Source of the DNA: Basidiobolus meristosporus CBS 931.73
Taxonomy: Eukaryota; Basidiobolomycota; Basidiobolomycetes; Basidiobolales; Basidiobolaceae
DNA length: 29,950 bases
Assembly (NCBI GenBank): GCA_002104905.1
Contig: MCFE01000858.1
Span: 1 to 29,950 of the forward strand
Reading direction: 5' to 3'
The first letter of the stretch is position 1. Every line of letters begins with the position of its first letter. A model generated the notes under the pieces. That model searched no databases, had not been told where the DNA came from, and saw only the letters and a program-made list of their open reading frames with translations. This document shows, one piece after another, positions 17,336 through 27,863 of the stretch. The position numbers were made by a program, and so were the translations under genes.

Positions 17336-19443
17336 TTACAAGAAAGGCTCCACGGAGAACTCGAGAGCAGAGCAAGGGAAGGGAATCTCGAAGTTACCCA
17401 GGACCTCAGGATGCAAAACACCGAACGCGCCAATGACTGAGGCCTCCCCACCAGCAGGGCGATAGAAGATGTCGGCGCTACGGCCTGGGAAGAAGGTGGG
17501 ATTCTCAGATTCGGCGATGTAGTAGCCGGTCGACTTGGATGAGGCGGAAACCAGGTTGACGTTGAGCATTTGCATGATGCGGTTAAGAAGACCGTGAATC
17601 ACCTCGAAGTTGTCGGTCTTGTTGCAGTAGAGAGCACACGCGTGACGCTCGTTGCGAGCACGACGTTCCTGGGTCTCGTCCTTGAAAACGACATCGGAGA
17701 CCTCGAAGATCTTGATGGGAAGGGGCTGCTTCTTGTTAGAGCAGACGGTCTTCAAAATGCCGGTAAGAAGGGCGTTGCGGACGACTTGGTACTCGACGGT
17801 CTTGGGGTTGGCGAGTTTGACCGCGGTATTGCCATCGTCCTTCTTGTTGAGGTAGGCAAAGTTCTCGTCGTGGGAGCACAGGATCAAGGGGAGAACCTCG
17901 GAGAACCCGGCCAGAGCAAACTCCCTTCTAATCAGGTCGCTCAGCTTGTTGACTGGCAAGGCACTGCCGATGGTGGTGGTCTTGGGGAAAGTCTTGGGGA
18001 TGTTGTTGAATCCGTACGCGATGGCGACGTCCTCCATAATATCGCAAGGATGGAGAATATCACTTCTGGTGGGTGGGATCTCCACACTGATTTCCTTGGT
18101 TTCCTTGTCGGTGACACTGGCATTGAGGGACATTCTGTTCAAGTGCTCGGCGACCTCCTCGGGCGAGAGGTTGATGCCAACCATGCTGTTGATGTAGTCG
18201 GCGTCGGTCTTGACCGTGCGGGAGCTAAGGTCTGGGTAGGTGTAGGTCTTGCCATCAGGATACACCACCTCGACAGGCTCGATGCTCCACTTGTCGCCGC
18301 AGTACTGAGAGAACATGGTCACCATGGTGTTCAAGACGATCTTGGCCTTGGTCAAATCGGTAGCAGTGCACTCAATGAAGACATTCTTGGTGGTAAGCTT
18401 GATCTTGGAATGATCGCCGTTGATGATGGGTGGAAGGGAGAGGACAGTGCGCTTGGAGTCGTAGATGACGGGGTAGACTGGCGAGTCCTTGATGATAGGC
18501 ACAAACTTGGAGAGATGCTTGTCCTTCTCGTAGAAAGCCATAAGCTGCTCCCCATCCATGCTCTGGGTCTGATTCAAGGGGGTGAATTGGATTTCCTTGG
18601 GTTGCAAGGCTTCATAGGTGAATGGCCCTTCAACGGTATCCAAATCGTGAGTACCAATGGCAACCAAGGTACGCTTTCTAAAGGTTTGGGTGAGCGAGCA
18701 AATGTGAGGTTAAGCCAAGGATTGGGCACGTGATGGACTCGACGGGACTGACCTGCAGATGTTGTTGTGAAGCTTATCTTGCAAGTCAATGAAGTTGTTG
18801 TAGTTCTCTTGGGTGAAGGTCATGTTACGCAAGATGGCACCGACAACGTAGGGTCTGATTTGAGCGGTCTAAAGAAATCCGAAGGTCACCACCACTATCA
18901 ACACACAGAAGCAAGGAGAAATCTAAGAACCTCGGGGCGAACAAGCAACTGTTGGAGTTTGCCATCCTTTGGAGGGACAACCTTGTAGGTAGGAGGCTTG
19001 ATTTTGTTCTGGAAGATCAACAAGGCGCGAGAGAGACCCTCAGTGCACAGTAAATCATATCTATGAGATGGTTAGTGCTTCCATCGAAGAAAGGATCCAC
19101 TCTGAATAACCACCTGTTGGCTGGGATATCGATCTTCAACAAAGGACGCTCGGAAAGCTCACCAGTCTCCTTGCTGTTCCCCATTTTAGCGGCGATTTCC
19201 GCCTCCGAAGTCTGTGATTGACGCTGTAAGAGAGTGAACCGTGCAAAGAAGTAAATAAGCCCGACGTACATCTTCTTCAAGCTCGATACCGAAGTCGAAG
19301 CATAACTCACGGAACTCGTCGGTGGCTTTAAAGGAACTTTGGTCAGCGACACACACCCTGACTCAACAAAGTCCGGAATACTCACAGTATTTCGTTCCGA
19401 GGATCTCGTAGAAGATTTCTTTGTCGACGTTGACAGTAGGCAT
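17336..19443 (-). CDS. FRS1: Phenylalanyl-tRNA synthetase beta subunit, cytosolic
   Basis: The exons 19386-19443, 19270-19325, 19114-19223, 18931-19060, 18753-18868 and 17336-18677 give 603 residues (yeast Frs1 is 595). The five introns are 60, 46, 53, 62 and 75 bp. The protein starts [16 protein letters not shown]. Family landmarks are [19 protein letters not shown] near residue 80, [19 protein letters not shown], the B3/B4 editing region with [16 protein letters not shown], the B5 region with [22 protein letters not shown], and the C-terminal class II-like fold with [11 protein letters not shown] and [21 protein letters not shown]. It pairs with the alpha subunit as an (alpha-beta)2 tetramer that charges tRNA-Phe; beta holds the editing and structural domains. 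No frame damage. Confidence 0.96.
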
Positions 19444-20231
19444 GGTTTAAGTCCTGAGGAGTTGCAGAAGTCCTTGGGTTCTCTACGTGGCTAAATACCA
19501 ACAAGTGCTGCAAAATTAGCGCGAGAAAATCCCCTTCCCGGGCGAGATGTGATAATATTGAAAAAAAATCAAAAAAACGAGCCTTGCCCTGATTCCTACT
19601 CGCTGATTGGTCGATGGGCGTCGGATCCATCGAGCACTGCTGCCGGCCCTGGCACTCAAGTTGTTTGACTGATGTTAGACTGATGGTGTGGAGGCACTTC
19701 ATTCTGTATCCAATCTCTCTGCTGGGCATGTTCTACAGGACAGCTTAGCTTAATTGGCTACTATTTTGGCACAGTTGACGATCCTATTTCATCAAATATC
19801 CAAACCAATGCTATGCAGTAGCTAGCCTTCATGGTAGCTATACTATCTCCTTCCTTCAGATCATCATCATTATAATTCACTACCATCATGGCATTTCCCC
19901 CAAAAGGCCCAAGAGGAGAGACACTCAGTTGGCCACTCCCCAGTATGTCTTGGATTATGGGACTCCTAAGTATCAATTCTATGATACTGTTTATACCTCA
20001 GTCACATTGTTGATGCTTTCTGGAACCATTACCAGCCCTGTTACCTCCATTTCTGCAAGGTTACTGCAAACTCCTGCTGGGAATACTTATGCTGTTGCCA
20101 ACCCCCAGTATGTCCAGATCAATTGGTTGTGGCAGCTGAAGTTGGTGTTAGTCAAAACAATAATGAGTTTGCTTGTTACAAAAATTCTCTTTGCCTAGAC
20201 ATATGTATTGGTGTTGTACACTACTTCCAGC
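19444..20231. other. FRS1 promoter, then AT-rich sequence at the edge of the transposon cluster
   Basis: 19444-19740 is the FRS1 upstream region. From about 19740 the composition turns AT-rich and continues past the solo LTR, so it is probably decayed transposon. Frames on both strands (72-90 codons) show no domain I can name. Confidence 0.35.
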
Positions 20232-20562
20232 TGTTGTAAAAATTTGTAATTCCACCTAAATATTCACCTAACTTAGTCACTTAGATCATTACCCTCAAAT
20301 CCTAGAGAATACTGACCAAATTCCTTGTTGGGATTTACTTAGAATATTTACCCAGAACATGAAAATTCTCAAAGTTGTCCAAACAGCCCCAAACTTGCAC
20401 ACATGTTCCTGGGACCTTCCTTAACCTATTATACGTGTCTGTTATGCCAAGACCATGTAAAAGTATAAGTACTACTTTTACATTCAATAAATCATTAAGT
20501 GTAAACCACATAATCTACTTGTTCTCCAAATCACTTCCAATATCTCCAAGACTCTTACAACA
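20232..20562 (+). repeat. Solo LTR of the copia family, plus orientation
   Basis: 331 bp bounded by TGTTGTAA and TTACAACA, with the same sequence as the LTRs at 22231, 23175 and 27514 but inverted. It is flanked on both sides by the 5-bp direct repeat CCAGC (20227-20231 and 20563-20567). A single LTR with intact target duplication and no internal region is the product of LTR-LTR recombination. The sequence on both sides joins into one interrupted older segment. Confidence 0.95.
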
Positions 20563-21368
20563 CCAGCAGCATTGCTTACTATGCAATGGAGGCTTGGAAA
20601 CTTGGGTGGTGAACTAGTGGAAGACCTTAGAAGCCTCTTGATAATTGAGGCTGTGAAATTGGTGGCATGGTGGGTCTGGACTTTCTGATGGAGTAAGGGT
20701 GTGATAATACTGGAGGACTGGGTAGCAAGGAGTTTTAAGTGCTTTTTGCTGAGTACAGGGTTTTTCATTTGCCAACTGGTATCATCCCCTTCTTCAATGG
20801 AATAATCCATTTTTCTGGATAGGGCATCAGGCCTTCCTTGTTTTACACCAGATCTGTAAGTAACCACAAAGTCAAAGCTTGATAGGAAGAGGTATCATCC
20901 AGCTTGTCTGTGGTTAAGTACTTTTGAGGTAATAAAGTACTTTAGGTTCTTATGGTTTCAGTAAATCTTAGTCTTTTCAACTGCACCATCCAGGTTGCAT
21001 CTCTACTGTTCAAAGGCAAAAATGATTGCCAGTAGCTCCTTGTCACACCTTGCATAGTTTACTTCAGCTGAAGTAAATTTCTAAGAGTAGCACATAATAG
21101 AGTGTAATACATTCTTGTCATCAGACTGTGAAAGGATAGCACCAAGGGCAAAGTTAGAAGCATCTGCTTGAATGATGAAGGGTTTCTCAAGGTCAGGGCA
21201 GGCAAGCAAAGGGGCACTCAAGAGGGATTTCTTGAGGGAATCAAATAACCCAAGCTGCTCTATTTTGCAGGAAAAAGGCAGGTGCTTCTGTGCAAGCATT
21301 GTCAAGGGAATGACTAACTTGAGATAGCTTGCAGCAAATCTACAGTAGAAGTCATTGAACCTAGGAAG
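20563..21368 (-). mobile_element. Ty3/gypsy retrotransposon remnant (reverse transcriptase end and RNase H)
   Basis: The minus-strand reading gives FNDFYCRF, a stretch KKSLLSAPLLACPDLEKPFI, IQADASNFALGAILSQ, then NYARCDKELLAI, HKNLKYF, FLSSFDFVVTYRSGVKQGRPDALSR. This is the gypsy order from the reverse transcriptase connection into RNase H. One frame carries it all, with at least three stop codons, including one where Trp is expected. It is dead. The upstream part is cut off at 21368 by a copia LTR, and the downstream part is interrupted at 20567 by the solo LTR. Confidence 0.85.
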
Positions 21369-21712
21369 TGTTGTAAGAGTATTGGAGATATTGGAAGTGA
21401 TCTGGGAGGACATGTAGATTACTTGGTTATCACTGAATGATTTATTGAATGCAAAAGTAGTATTTATACTTTTACATGGTCTTGGCATAGCAAACATGTA
21501 GAATAAACTTTGGATGGTCCCAAGAGCATGTGTGCAAAGCTTAGCACTGTTTGAACAACTTATCTAATTTCAAGTTCTGGGTACCTGATATTTTGGTGAA
21601 AATATTCCAAGTAAATCTCAACAAGGATTTTGGTCAGTATTCTCTGAGATTTGAAGGCAATGATCTAAGTGACTAAGTTGGGTGAATATTTAGGTGGAAT
21701 TACAAATTTTTA
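21369..21712 (-). repeat. Lone copia-family LTR, degenerate
   Basis: It begins TGTTGTAAGAGTATTGG and follows the family LTR for about 340 bp, more diverged than the other copies. The far end lacks the terminal TACAACA, stopping at ACAAATTTTTAG, and no target duplication is visible. It cuts the gypsy remnant at 21368. Probably an older truncated insertion. Confidence 0.85.
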
Positions 21713-22230
21713 GGTTCAGTAATCTTTATTTATATTTTTCTGATCAAGTTGAAATAGTAAGCACCAAGAGACTGGACTAATTGAAATCTGTTTCTGTTTG
21801 GGTGTTGATAGGTGCATAAGCTAAATAAAAATTTGCATCATTAATCAGCTGATGTCTTGGCAACTACTAAGTGGTTGGATGGATCTCAGATGACTAATTC
21901 TTTGTAAACACTTAGCAGATCAGTTGAGGATATAATGACCACTTGAAAATTGATCAGGTGTGATAGCTAAAGATAGATTCTGAGAAGTGATAAAATAAAC
22001 CATAACAGGGATTAGTTATGTTTGGATTAGGGAAAATCAGTTAGCGTACTAGATTTTCTACTGGAGTGAAATTGGCTAAGTTTCAAATGTTGATGCACAA
22101 CAGACACTCCATCAGCTCTCATGATTGTGTGCATTGATTGGCTATTGCCTTGCTTTCACACTCCTTACTACCTGACTTGACTATTTCTCTTACTTATCAA
22201 GTATATAAATTGATTTATTTCTGTTGAAAC
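21713..22230. other. AT-rich sequence, nothing recognised
   Basis: No gene or domain on either strand. It does not continue the gypsy reverse transcriptase, so it is probably another decayed element or a deletion joint. Confidence 0.4.
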
Positions 22231-22579
22231 TGTTGTAAGAGTCTTGGAGATATTGAAAGTGATTGGGAGAACAAGTAGATTATGTGGTTTTCACTTAATG
22301 ATTTATTGAATGTAAAAGTAGTATTTATACTTTTACCTGGTCTTGGCATTACAAACACGTAGAATAGGTTAAGGGAGGTCTCAAGAACATGTGTGCAAAG
22401 TTTGGGGCTGTTTGGACAACTTTGAGAATTTTCATGTTCTGAGTACCTGGTATTTTGATGAAAATATTCTAAGTGAATCCCAACAAGGAATTTGGTCAGT
22501 ATTCTCTAGGATTTGAAGGTAATGGTCTAAGTGACTAAGTTAGGTGAATATTTAGGTGGAAATACAAATTCTTACAACA
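22231..22579 (-). repeat. 3' LTR of copia element B
   Basis: 349 bp, TGTTGTAAGAG to CTTACAACA. Followed (minus sense: preceded) by the purine run GAGTGAGAG and the pol stop codon. The flanking GAAAC at 22226-22230 cannot be checked against the other end. Confidence 0.95.
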
Positions 22580-23174
22580 CTCTCACTCAGCTAAATGTTC
22601 ATACTGACCAGTCCTAATTTTGACCTAAGATATTCAAACTTGTCTCTAGCTAATGGTTTGGTATATTTGTCTGCAATCATTTCATCTGTAGGACAGTAGA
22701 CTAAGCTAACTAAGTTATTCTCTATAGCTTCACGCATGCAATGATGTCTAATATCTATGTGCTTGGTTCTAGCATGAAAAGTTGGATTTCTACCTAATTG
22801 TATACATCCTTGATTATCTTGAAATAAAATAACAGGTGTTTTTTGACATAGGCCTAAGTCTGTAAACAGCTTTCTTAACCACATTGCTTCTTTTGTAGCT
22901 TCACAGGCTGCCATATACTCTGCCTCTGTGGTGGAAAGTGCTACGGTTGGTTGCTTTCTTGAATTCCATGATATTGCTCCTTTACAGTAAAGAAAGGTGT
23001 ATCCTGTGGTGGATCTTCTGTCTTCTAAATTTTGTCCCCAATCAGCATCAGAGTATCCCACAAGATCCTGTTCTGAATCCTTATAAGTATATCTTAAGCA
23101 GATATCAGCAGTTCCTTTCAGGTATCTAAAAATCCGCTTAACTGCTGCAATATGATCAGATCCATAGTTCTGAT
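22580..23174 (-). pseudogene. Copia element B pol, C-terminal RNase H part
   Basis: This encodes the RNase H domain in an open frame: GYSDADWGQNLEDRRSTTGY, ALSTTEAEYMA, LFQDNQGCIQLGRNP, TKHIDIRHH. It ends with SMNI and TAG just before the LTR. It differs from element A at ADKYTKP versus ADIFTKP. The upstream end breaks at 23174 exactly where element A is inserted. Part of a damaged gene because of lesions further upstream (27864-29950). Confidence 0.93.
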
Positions 23175-23523
23175 TGTTGTAAGAGTCTTGGAGATATTGG
23201 AAGTGATTGGGAGAACAAGTAGATTATGTGGTTTTCACTTAATGATTTATTAAATGTAAAAGTAGTATTTATACTTTTACATGGTCTTGGCATTACAAAC
23301 ACGTAAAATAGGTTAAGGAAGGTCCCAAGAACATGTGTGCAAAGTTTGGGGCTGTTTGGACAACTTTGAGAATTTTCATGTTCTGGGTACCTGGTATTTT
23401 GGTGAAAATATTCTAAGTATATCCCGACAAGGAATTTGGTCAGTATTCTCTAGGATTTAAAGGTGATGATCTAAGTGACTAAGTTAGGTGAATATTTAGG
23501 TGAAAATACGAATTTTTACAACA
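23175..23523 (-). repeat. 3' LTR of element A
   Basis: 349 bp with ends TGTTG and CAACA; minus-strand TATAAATA (23266-23273) and AATAAA (TTTATT at 23246-23251). Confidence 0.97.
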
Positions 23524-23532
23524 CTCCCACTC
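23524..23532 (-). other. Polypurine tract of element A
   Basis: GAGTGGGAG on the minus strand, directly next to the 3' LTR and a few bases after the pol stop codon. This is where plus-strand DNA synthesis is expected to start. Confidence 0.7.
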
Positions 23533-23534
23533 AG

Positions 23535-26500
23535 CTAAATGTTCATACTGACTAGTCCTAATTTTGACCTAAGATATTCAAACTTGTCTCTTGCTAAAGG
23601 TTTGGTAAATATGTCTGCAATCATTTCATCTGTAGAACAGTAAACTAAGCTTACTAAGTTATTCTCTATAGCTTCACGTATGAAATGATGTCTAATATCT
23701 ATGTGCTTGGTTCTAGCATGAAAAGTTGGATTTCTACCTAATTGTATACATCCTTGATTATCTTGAAATAAAGTAATAGGCGTTTTTTGACATAGGCCTA
23801 AATCTGCAAAGAGCTTTCTTAACCACATTGCTTCTTTTGTAGCTTCACAGGCTGCCATATACTCTGCCTCTGTGGTGGAAAGTGCTACGGTTGGTTGCTT
23901 TCTTGAATTCCATGATATTGCTCCTTTACAGTAAAGAAAGGTGTATCCTGTGGTGGATCTTCTGTCTTCCAAATTTTGTCCCCAATCAGCATCAGAGTAT
24001 CCCACAAGATCCTGTTCTGAATCCTTATAAGTGTATCTTAAGCAGTTATCAGCAGTTCCTTTTAGGTATCTAAAAATCCGCTTAACTGCTGCAATATGAT
24101 CAGCTCCATAATTCTGATTATGTTGGCTGACAACTCCCACTGAATATGAGATATCTGGACGTGTTCCAAGCATGATATACATCAGACTGTCGACCATAGA
24201 TTGATAAGGAAAGTCAGGGCTTTCAGATGGCACCAAGTTCTCTTGATTTGGTTGAGTTTTAACCAAGTTAAGGTTTGTCTCCATTGGGGTAGCTGCCGGT
24301 TTACAGTCTTCCATTTTGTACTTCTTTAGTATATCTTGAATATACTTGGATTGGCTTAGGGTAATAGTCTGGGTACTTCTGTCTATGGAGAACTTAATCC
24401 CTAAGTAGTAACTAAGTTCTCCTAGATCGGACATCTTGAACTCCTTAGATAGGCTGGATTTAGTCTCTTCCAATGTTTCTAGGTTATTGGCGGCTATAAT
24501 AAGATCATCCACATATAGAGCTAATAGAGCTGGATTTGCTCTATCTGGCTTATAGTATATACTATAGTCAGCATTACTCCTTTTGAAACTCAAAGATTCC
24601 AAATAAGAATCTATCTTGCAATTCCAGGCTCTTGGTGATTGTTTGAGACCATATAGTGACTTTTTAAGCTTGCAGACCAAATGGGGGTTATCTTGGTCAA
24701 CAAACCCATCAGGCTGGTCCATATACATGTCCTCATCAAGTTCTCCATTCAAAAATGCAGTTTTTACATCCATTTGATGAATAAAAAACTTATATTTGGC
24801 TGCAATAGCCAATATTAATCTGATGGAATTAAACTTGGCTACCGGTGCAAAGGTCTCAGTATAGTTAAGTCCTTTTGTTTGAGAGTATCCTTTGGCTACA
24901 AGTCTTGCTTTGTATCTTTCAATTGTACCATCAGCCTTGTACTTTGTCTTGAAGACCCATCTGCATCCAATTGATTTTTGGTTGATTGGTAATTTGACTA
25001 AGTCCCAAGTTTGATTTTCCATCAGTGCCTGATATTCCTCAGTCATTGCAGATCTCCAAAACTTTGTCTGAGGGCTATTTAGGGCCTCTTTTACAGTCTG
25101 GGGCTCATCAATATGGACTGAATAGGCATAGGCTAAGTTTGTACCCTCATTAATATAGTAATTTGGGCTATTTCTTGTCCGATTTGATCTCTGGGCATTT
25201 GATACTGGAATGATCACTTCTGGGATATTCCTGGGCACTGATTCTGGCTGAACCACGGTTGTAGAGTCCTCTGGAGTGAAAAAATTTTCATTGTTTTGCT
25301 CTGATTCAATCCTGACAATTGGTGGACTTGAGATCACATTTTTGTCATCATCTGATGTCATTTTTTGTGAAAATTTTGAATTTTCATCAAACAACACATC
25401 CCTGGACTTGATAGGCTTCTTTGCTTTGGTATTGTAGAGTCTGTATGCCTTGCTCTCATTGCAGTAGCCCAAAAATATGCATTTTACACTTTTTGGCTCA
25501 AATTTTGACTGATTTCCGGCCAGTTTTTTGGCATATGCTGTGCACCCAAATATTCTTAGATGTCCTGCACTTGGTCTGTATCCATACCATGCTTCAAATG
25601 GAGTAGAATCACGAAGTATTCTGTTATAACTCCTATTTTTAAGATATACAGCAGTGGCAACTGAATCCACCCAAAAATCATAGGATAATTTTTGATCATG
25701 GATCATTGATCTTGCCATATCAATTATTGATCTGTTAGCTTGTTCTGCTACTCCATTTTGCTGTGGGGAGTATGGAACAGTAGTCTCTTGCTTTATCCCA
25801 TAAATTTTGCAGAAGTGGATGAAGAGTTTTGAGGTATATTCTCCACCATTGTCAGAGCGTATTTTCTTGATTTTTTCACCAGTTTCTCTCTCCACCATGG
25901 CTTTAAACTCCCTGAGCTTAGACAGAGCTTCTTCCTTTCTCTCCATGAAGTAGACCCATGTGTATCTTGTATAATCATCAATAAAAGTGATTAAATACTT
26001 CATCCCACCTAAGGATAAATTTTGCATAGGTCCACATGGATCTGAGTGAATTAGATCTCAATTTTTCTTAGTTTTGATTAACCCAGAGCTCTTGAATGGT
26101 TGTCTGGCTTGTTTCCCATATATGCAGGCTTCACAGTGCTCCAAAATAGCTGGGGGATCAATTTTCACTCCAGAAATTAGCTGATCTTTGATCATTTTAC
26201 GCAAATAATCAAAATTGATGTGTCCAAATCTCCTGTGCCAAAGCATTGGTGTTTCTTCATTTAAGTTACTTATATTGGCTTCCAGATATGATGGAATATA
26301 GGTCAACTTGTATAGATTCTGATCTCTGATGCCCAAAGCAATATGAGCACCATTTTGATCAGTGATCCTGCATCCAGAATTGTCAAAACTGAAACTGAGT
26401 CCTTCTGCTGTGGCCTTGCTTACAGAGAGTAGGTTCTTGGCTATTTCTGGTACATAGAGTACTTCTTTAAAGGTCAGTGTATGGCTTCCTTCACTGCTTC

Positions 26501-27509
26501 TAAGGTTTACTTGGATAGTTCCTTCTCCCACTGCATCAAGTGTTCTATTGTCACCCATGAAAACCTTCTTAATTGGAATTTCTTGATATTGGGTAAAAAG
26601 TTCTTTTTGGTGTGTAAAGTGTTGAGAAGCTCCAGAGTCAATATACCACGTCTGAGAATCCTTGTTTGTGGTCATATTTAGTGCAGATATGAATAGTCTG
26701 TCTTCAGTTGTTGCAGCATTTCCATATTCAGGCTTCTTTTGCTGATAATCTCTCTTTTTGAAACACCGGTCTGATGTGTGTCCTTTCCTTTTGCAGTAGT
26801 TGCAAAATAGGTTGCTGTTGCCTTTGTAGGGTCTTGGGTACCTCCTTTGTTGGTTATCATTGCTTATTAAAGCATTTTCTTCTTCCTTCTTATAGGCGCT
26901 TGATTTTCTTAATTCTTCATCCAGGAGCCTTCCATATATGTAATTTAAGGTCAAATCTTCAGTTCTGGACTCTAGGGCTGATACAAGGCCCTGAAACCTT
27001 GTCTGTCAGGCTATTCAGGATGGTAACTATCACATCCTCATCAGTAGTTGGTATGCCCACAGATTCCATCTCATCTACCAGCAGGGTAATTCTGTTAATT
27101 AGATTTTTCATTTCTTCTCCTGGCAGCATCTTTGTAGTAAAGAATTTTCTTCTCAGATACATTTTCTTGGCAGCTGAACATGACTGGTAGGTGTCTTCTA
27201 ATGCCTTCCAGGCATTCTTTGCCGTTTTTGCTCTTGAGCATTGAATTAGCAATTTGTCCTTGATATTAAGGCAAATGCAGTTAAAGGCACTTTGTTCTTT
27301 CTTCTGGTACTTTGAAGGCTTCCTCTCCCACGTTTTTTAGGAGGGCATTCTTCTCCCATGACAATATCCCAAAGGCCTCTTTCTTGCAGCAGCATCTTCA
27401 TCTTCACCTTCCACACTTGGTAGTTAGATCCATCCAACTTTTCAGCAGAGGGAAAAATTCCAGTAATAGCAGTAGTAGACATTGCAGAGAGTGACAGCTT
27501 GGGGCTCAT
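23535..27509 (-). pseudogene. Copia gag-pol polyprotein of element A, broken at three sites
   Basis: In order: gag with KLDGSNYQVWKVKMKMLL (DUF4219 type) and a UBN2-like segment (KNAWKALEDTYQS); zinc knuckle CNYCKRKGHTSDRC; protease WYIDSGASQHFT; GAG-pre-integrase LWHRRFGHINF; integrase core FIDDYTRYTWVY, SDNGGEYTS, PQQNGVAEQ; reverse transcriptase with YVDD at 24504-24515; RNase H to SMNI and stop. From 26027 to 23535 the frame is open for 830 codons. Lesions are a short A run (T6 at 27333-27338 on the plus strand) that shifts gag, a one-base shift near 26997, and a TGA at 26058-26060 where element B has a Leu codon. All catalytic motifs seen are intact. Confidence 0.95.
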
Positions 27510-27513
27510 AACC
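27502..27513 (-). other. Primer-binding site matching the anticodon arm of initiator tRNA-Met
   Basis: The 12 bases next to the 5' LTR read GGTTATGAGCCC on the minus strand, the complement of GGGCTCATAACC. That is the conserved anticodon stem-loop of initiator tRNA-Met (CAT anticodon). No 3'-end type site (TGGTA...) is present. Drosophila copia and yeast Ty5 are known to use this half-tRNA primer. The ATG in the site is in frame with gag. Confidence 0.8.
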
Positions 27514-27863
27514 TGTTGTAAGAGTCTTGGAGATATTGGAAGTGATTGGGAGAACAAGTAGATTATGTGGTTTTCACTTAATGATTTATTGAATGTAAAA
27601 GTAGTATTTATACTTTTACATGGTCTTAGCATTACAAACACGTAGAATAGGTTAAGGAAGGTCCCAAGAACATGTGTGCAAAGTTTGGGGCTGTTTGGAC
27701 AACTTTGAGAATTTTCATGTTCTGGGTACCTGGTATTTTGGTGAAAATATTCTAAGTATATCCCGACAAGGAATTTGGTCAGTATTCTCTAGGATTTAAA
27801 GGTGATGATCTAAGTGACTAAGTTAGGTGAATATTTGGGTGAAAATATGAATTATCTACAACA
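27514..27863 (-). repeat. 5' LTR of element A
   Basis: 350 bp, ends TGTTG and CAACA. Its promoter and polyadenylation motifs match the 3' LTR. Differences from the 3' LTR are mostly G/A or C/T transitions. Confidence 0.97.
27605..27612 (-). promoter_or_regulatory. TATA box of the element A 5' LTR
   Basis: TATAAATA on the minus strand, inside a 9-bp inverted repeat GTAAAAGTA / TACTTTTAC. AATAAA follows about 15 bases downstream (27585-27590), so the R region must be very short. Confidence 0.65.

Larger units (their letters stand above)
23175..27863 (-). mobile_element. Complete copia element A, nested in element B
   Basis: 4689 bp with LTRs of 349 and 350 bp and a perfect target duplication CTGAT (23170-23174 and 27864-27868). 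Internal order in minus sense: 5' LTR, primer-binding site, gag, protease, integrase, reverse transcriptase, RNase H, purine tract, 3' LTR. This is the Ty1/copia order. The LTRs differ by about five transitions plus a small change near one end, so the insertion is fairly recent. It carries two frameshifts and one stop and is not autonomous as it stands. Confidence 0.97.

Noticed and set aside
17570-18733. 387-codon plus-strand open frame inside the phenylalanyl-tRNA synthetase gene
   Set aside because: Exact antisense of a conserved coding exon; composition rich in Gly, Leu, Val and Asp as expected for a complement frame; no domain.
19929-20198. 90-codon plus-strand frame before the solo LTR
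   Set aside because: Lies in decayed AT-rich transposon sequence, no domain, and an overlapping minus-strand frame is equally open.
27502-27513. Initiator tRNA-Met-like sequence as part of a tRNA gene
   Set aside because: Only the anticodon arm complement is present, placed exactly at the LTR border; no acceptor or T arm, so it is a primer-binding site.
20232-27863. Repeated 350-bp segments as a CRISPR-like or satellite array
   Set aside because: Each has TG...CA ends, promoter motifs and, in two cases, target duplications; they are LTRs.
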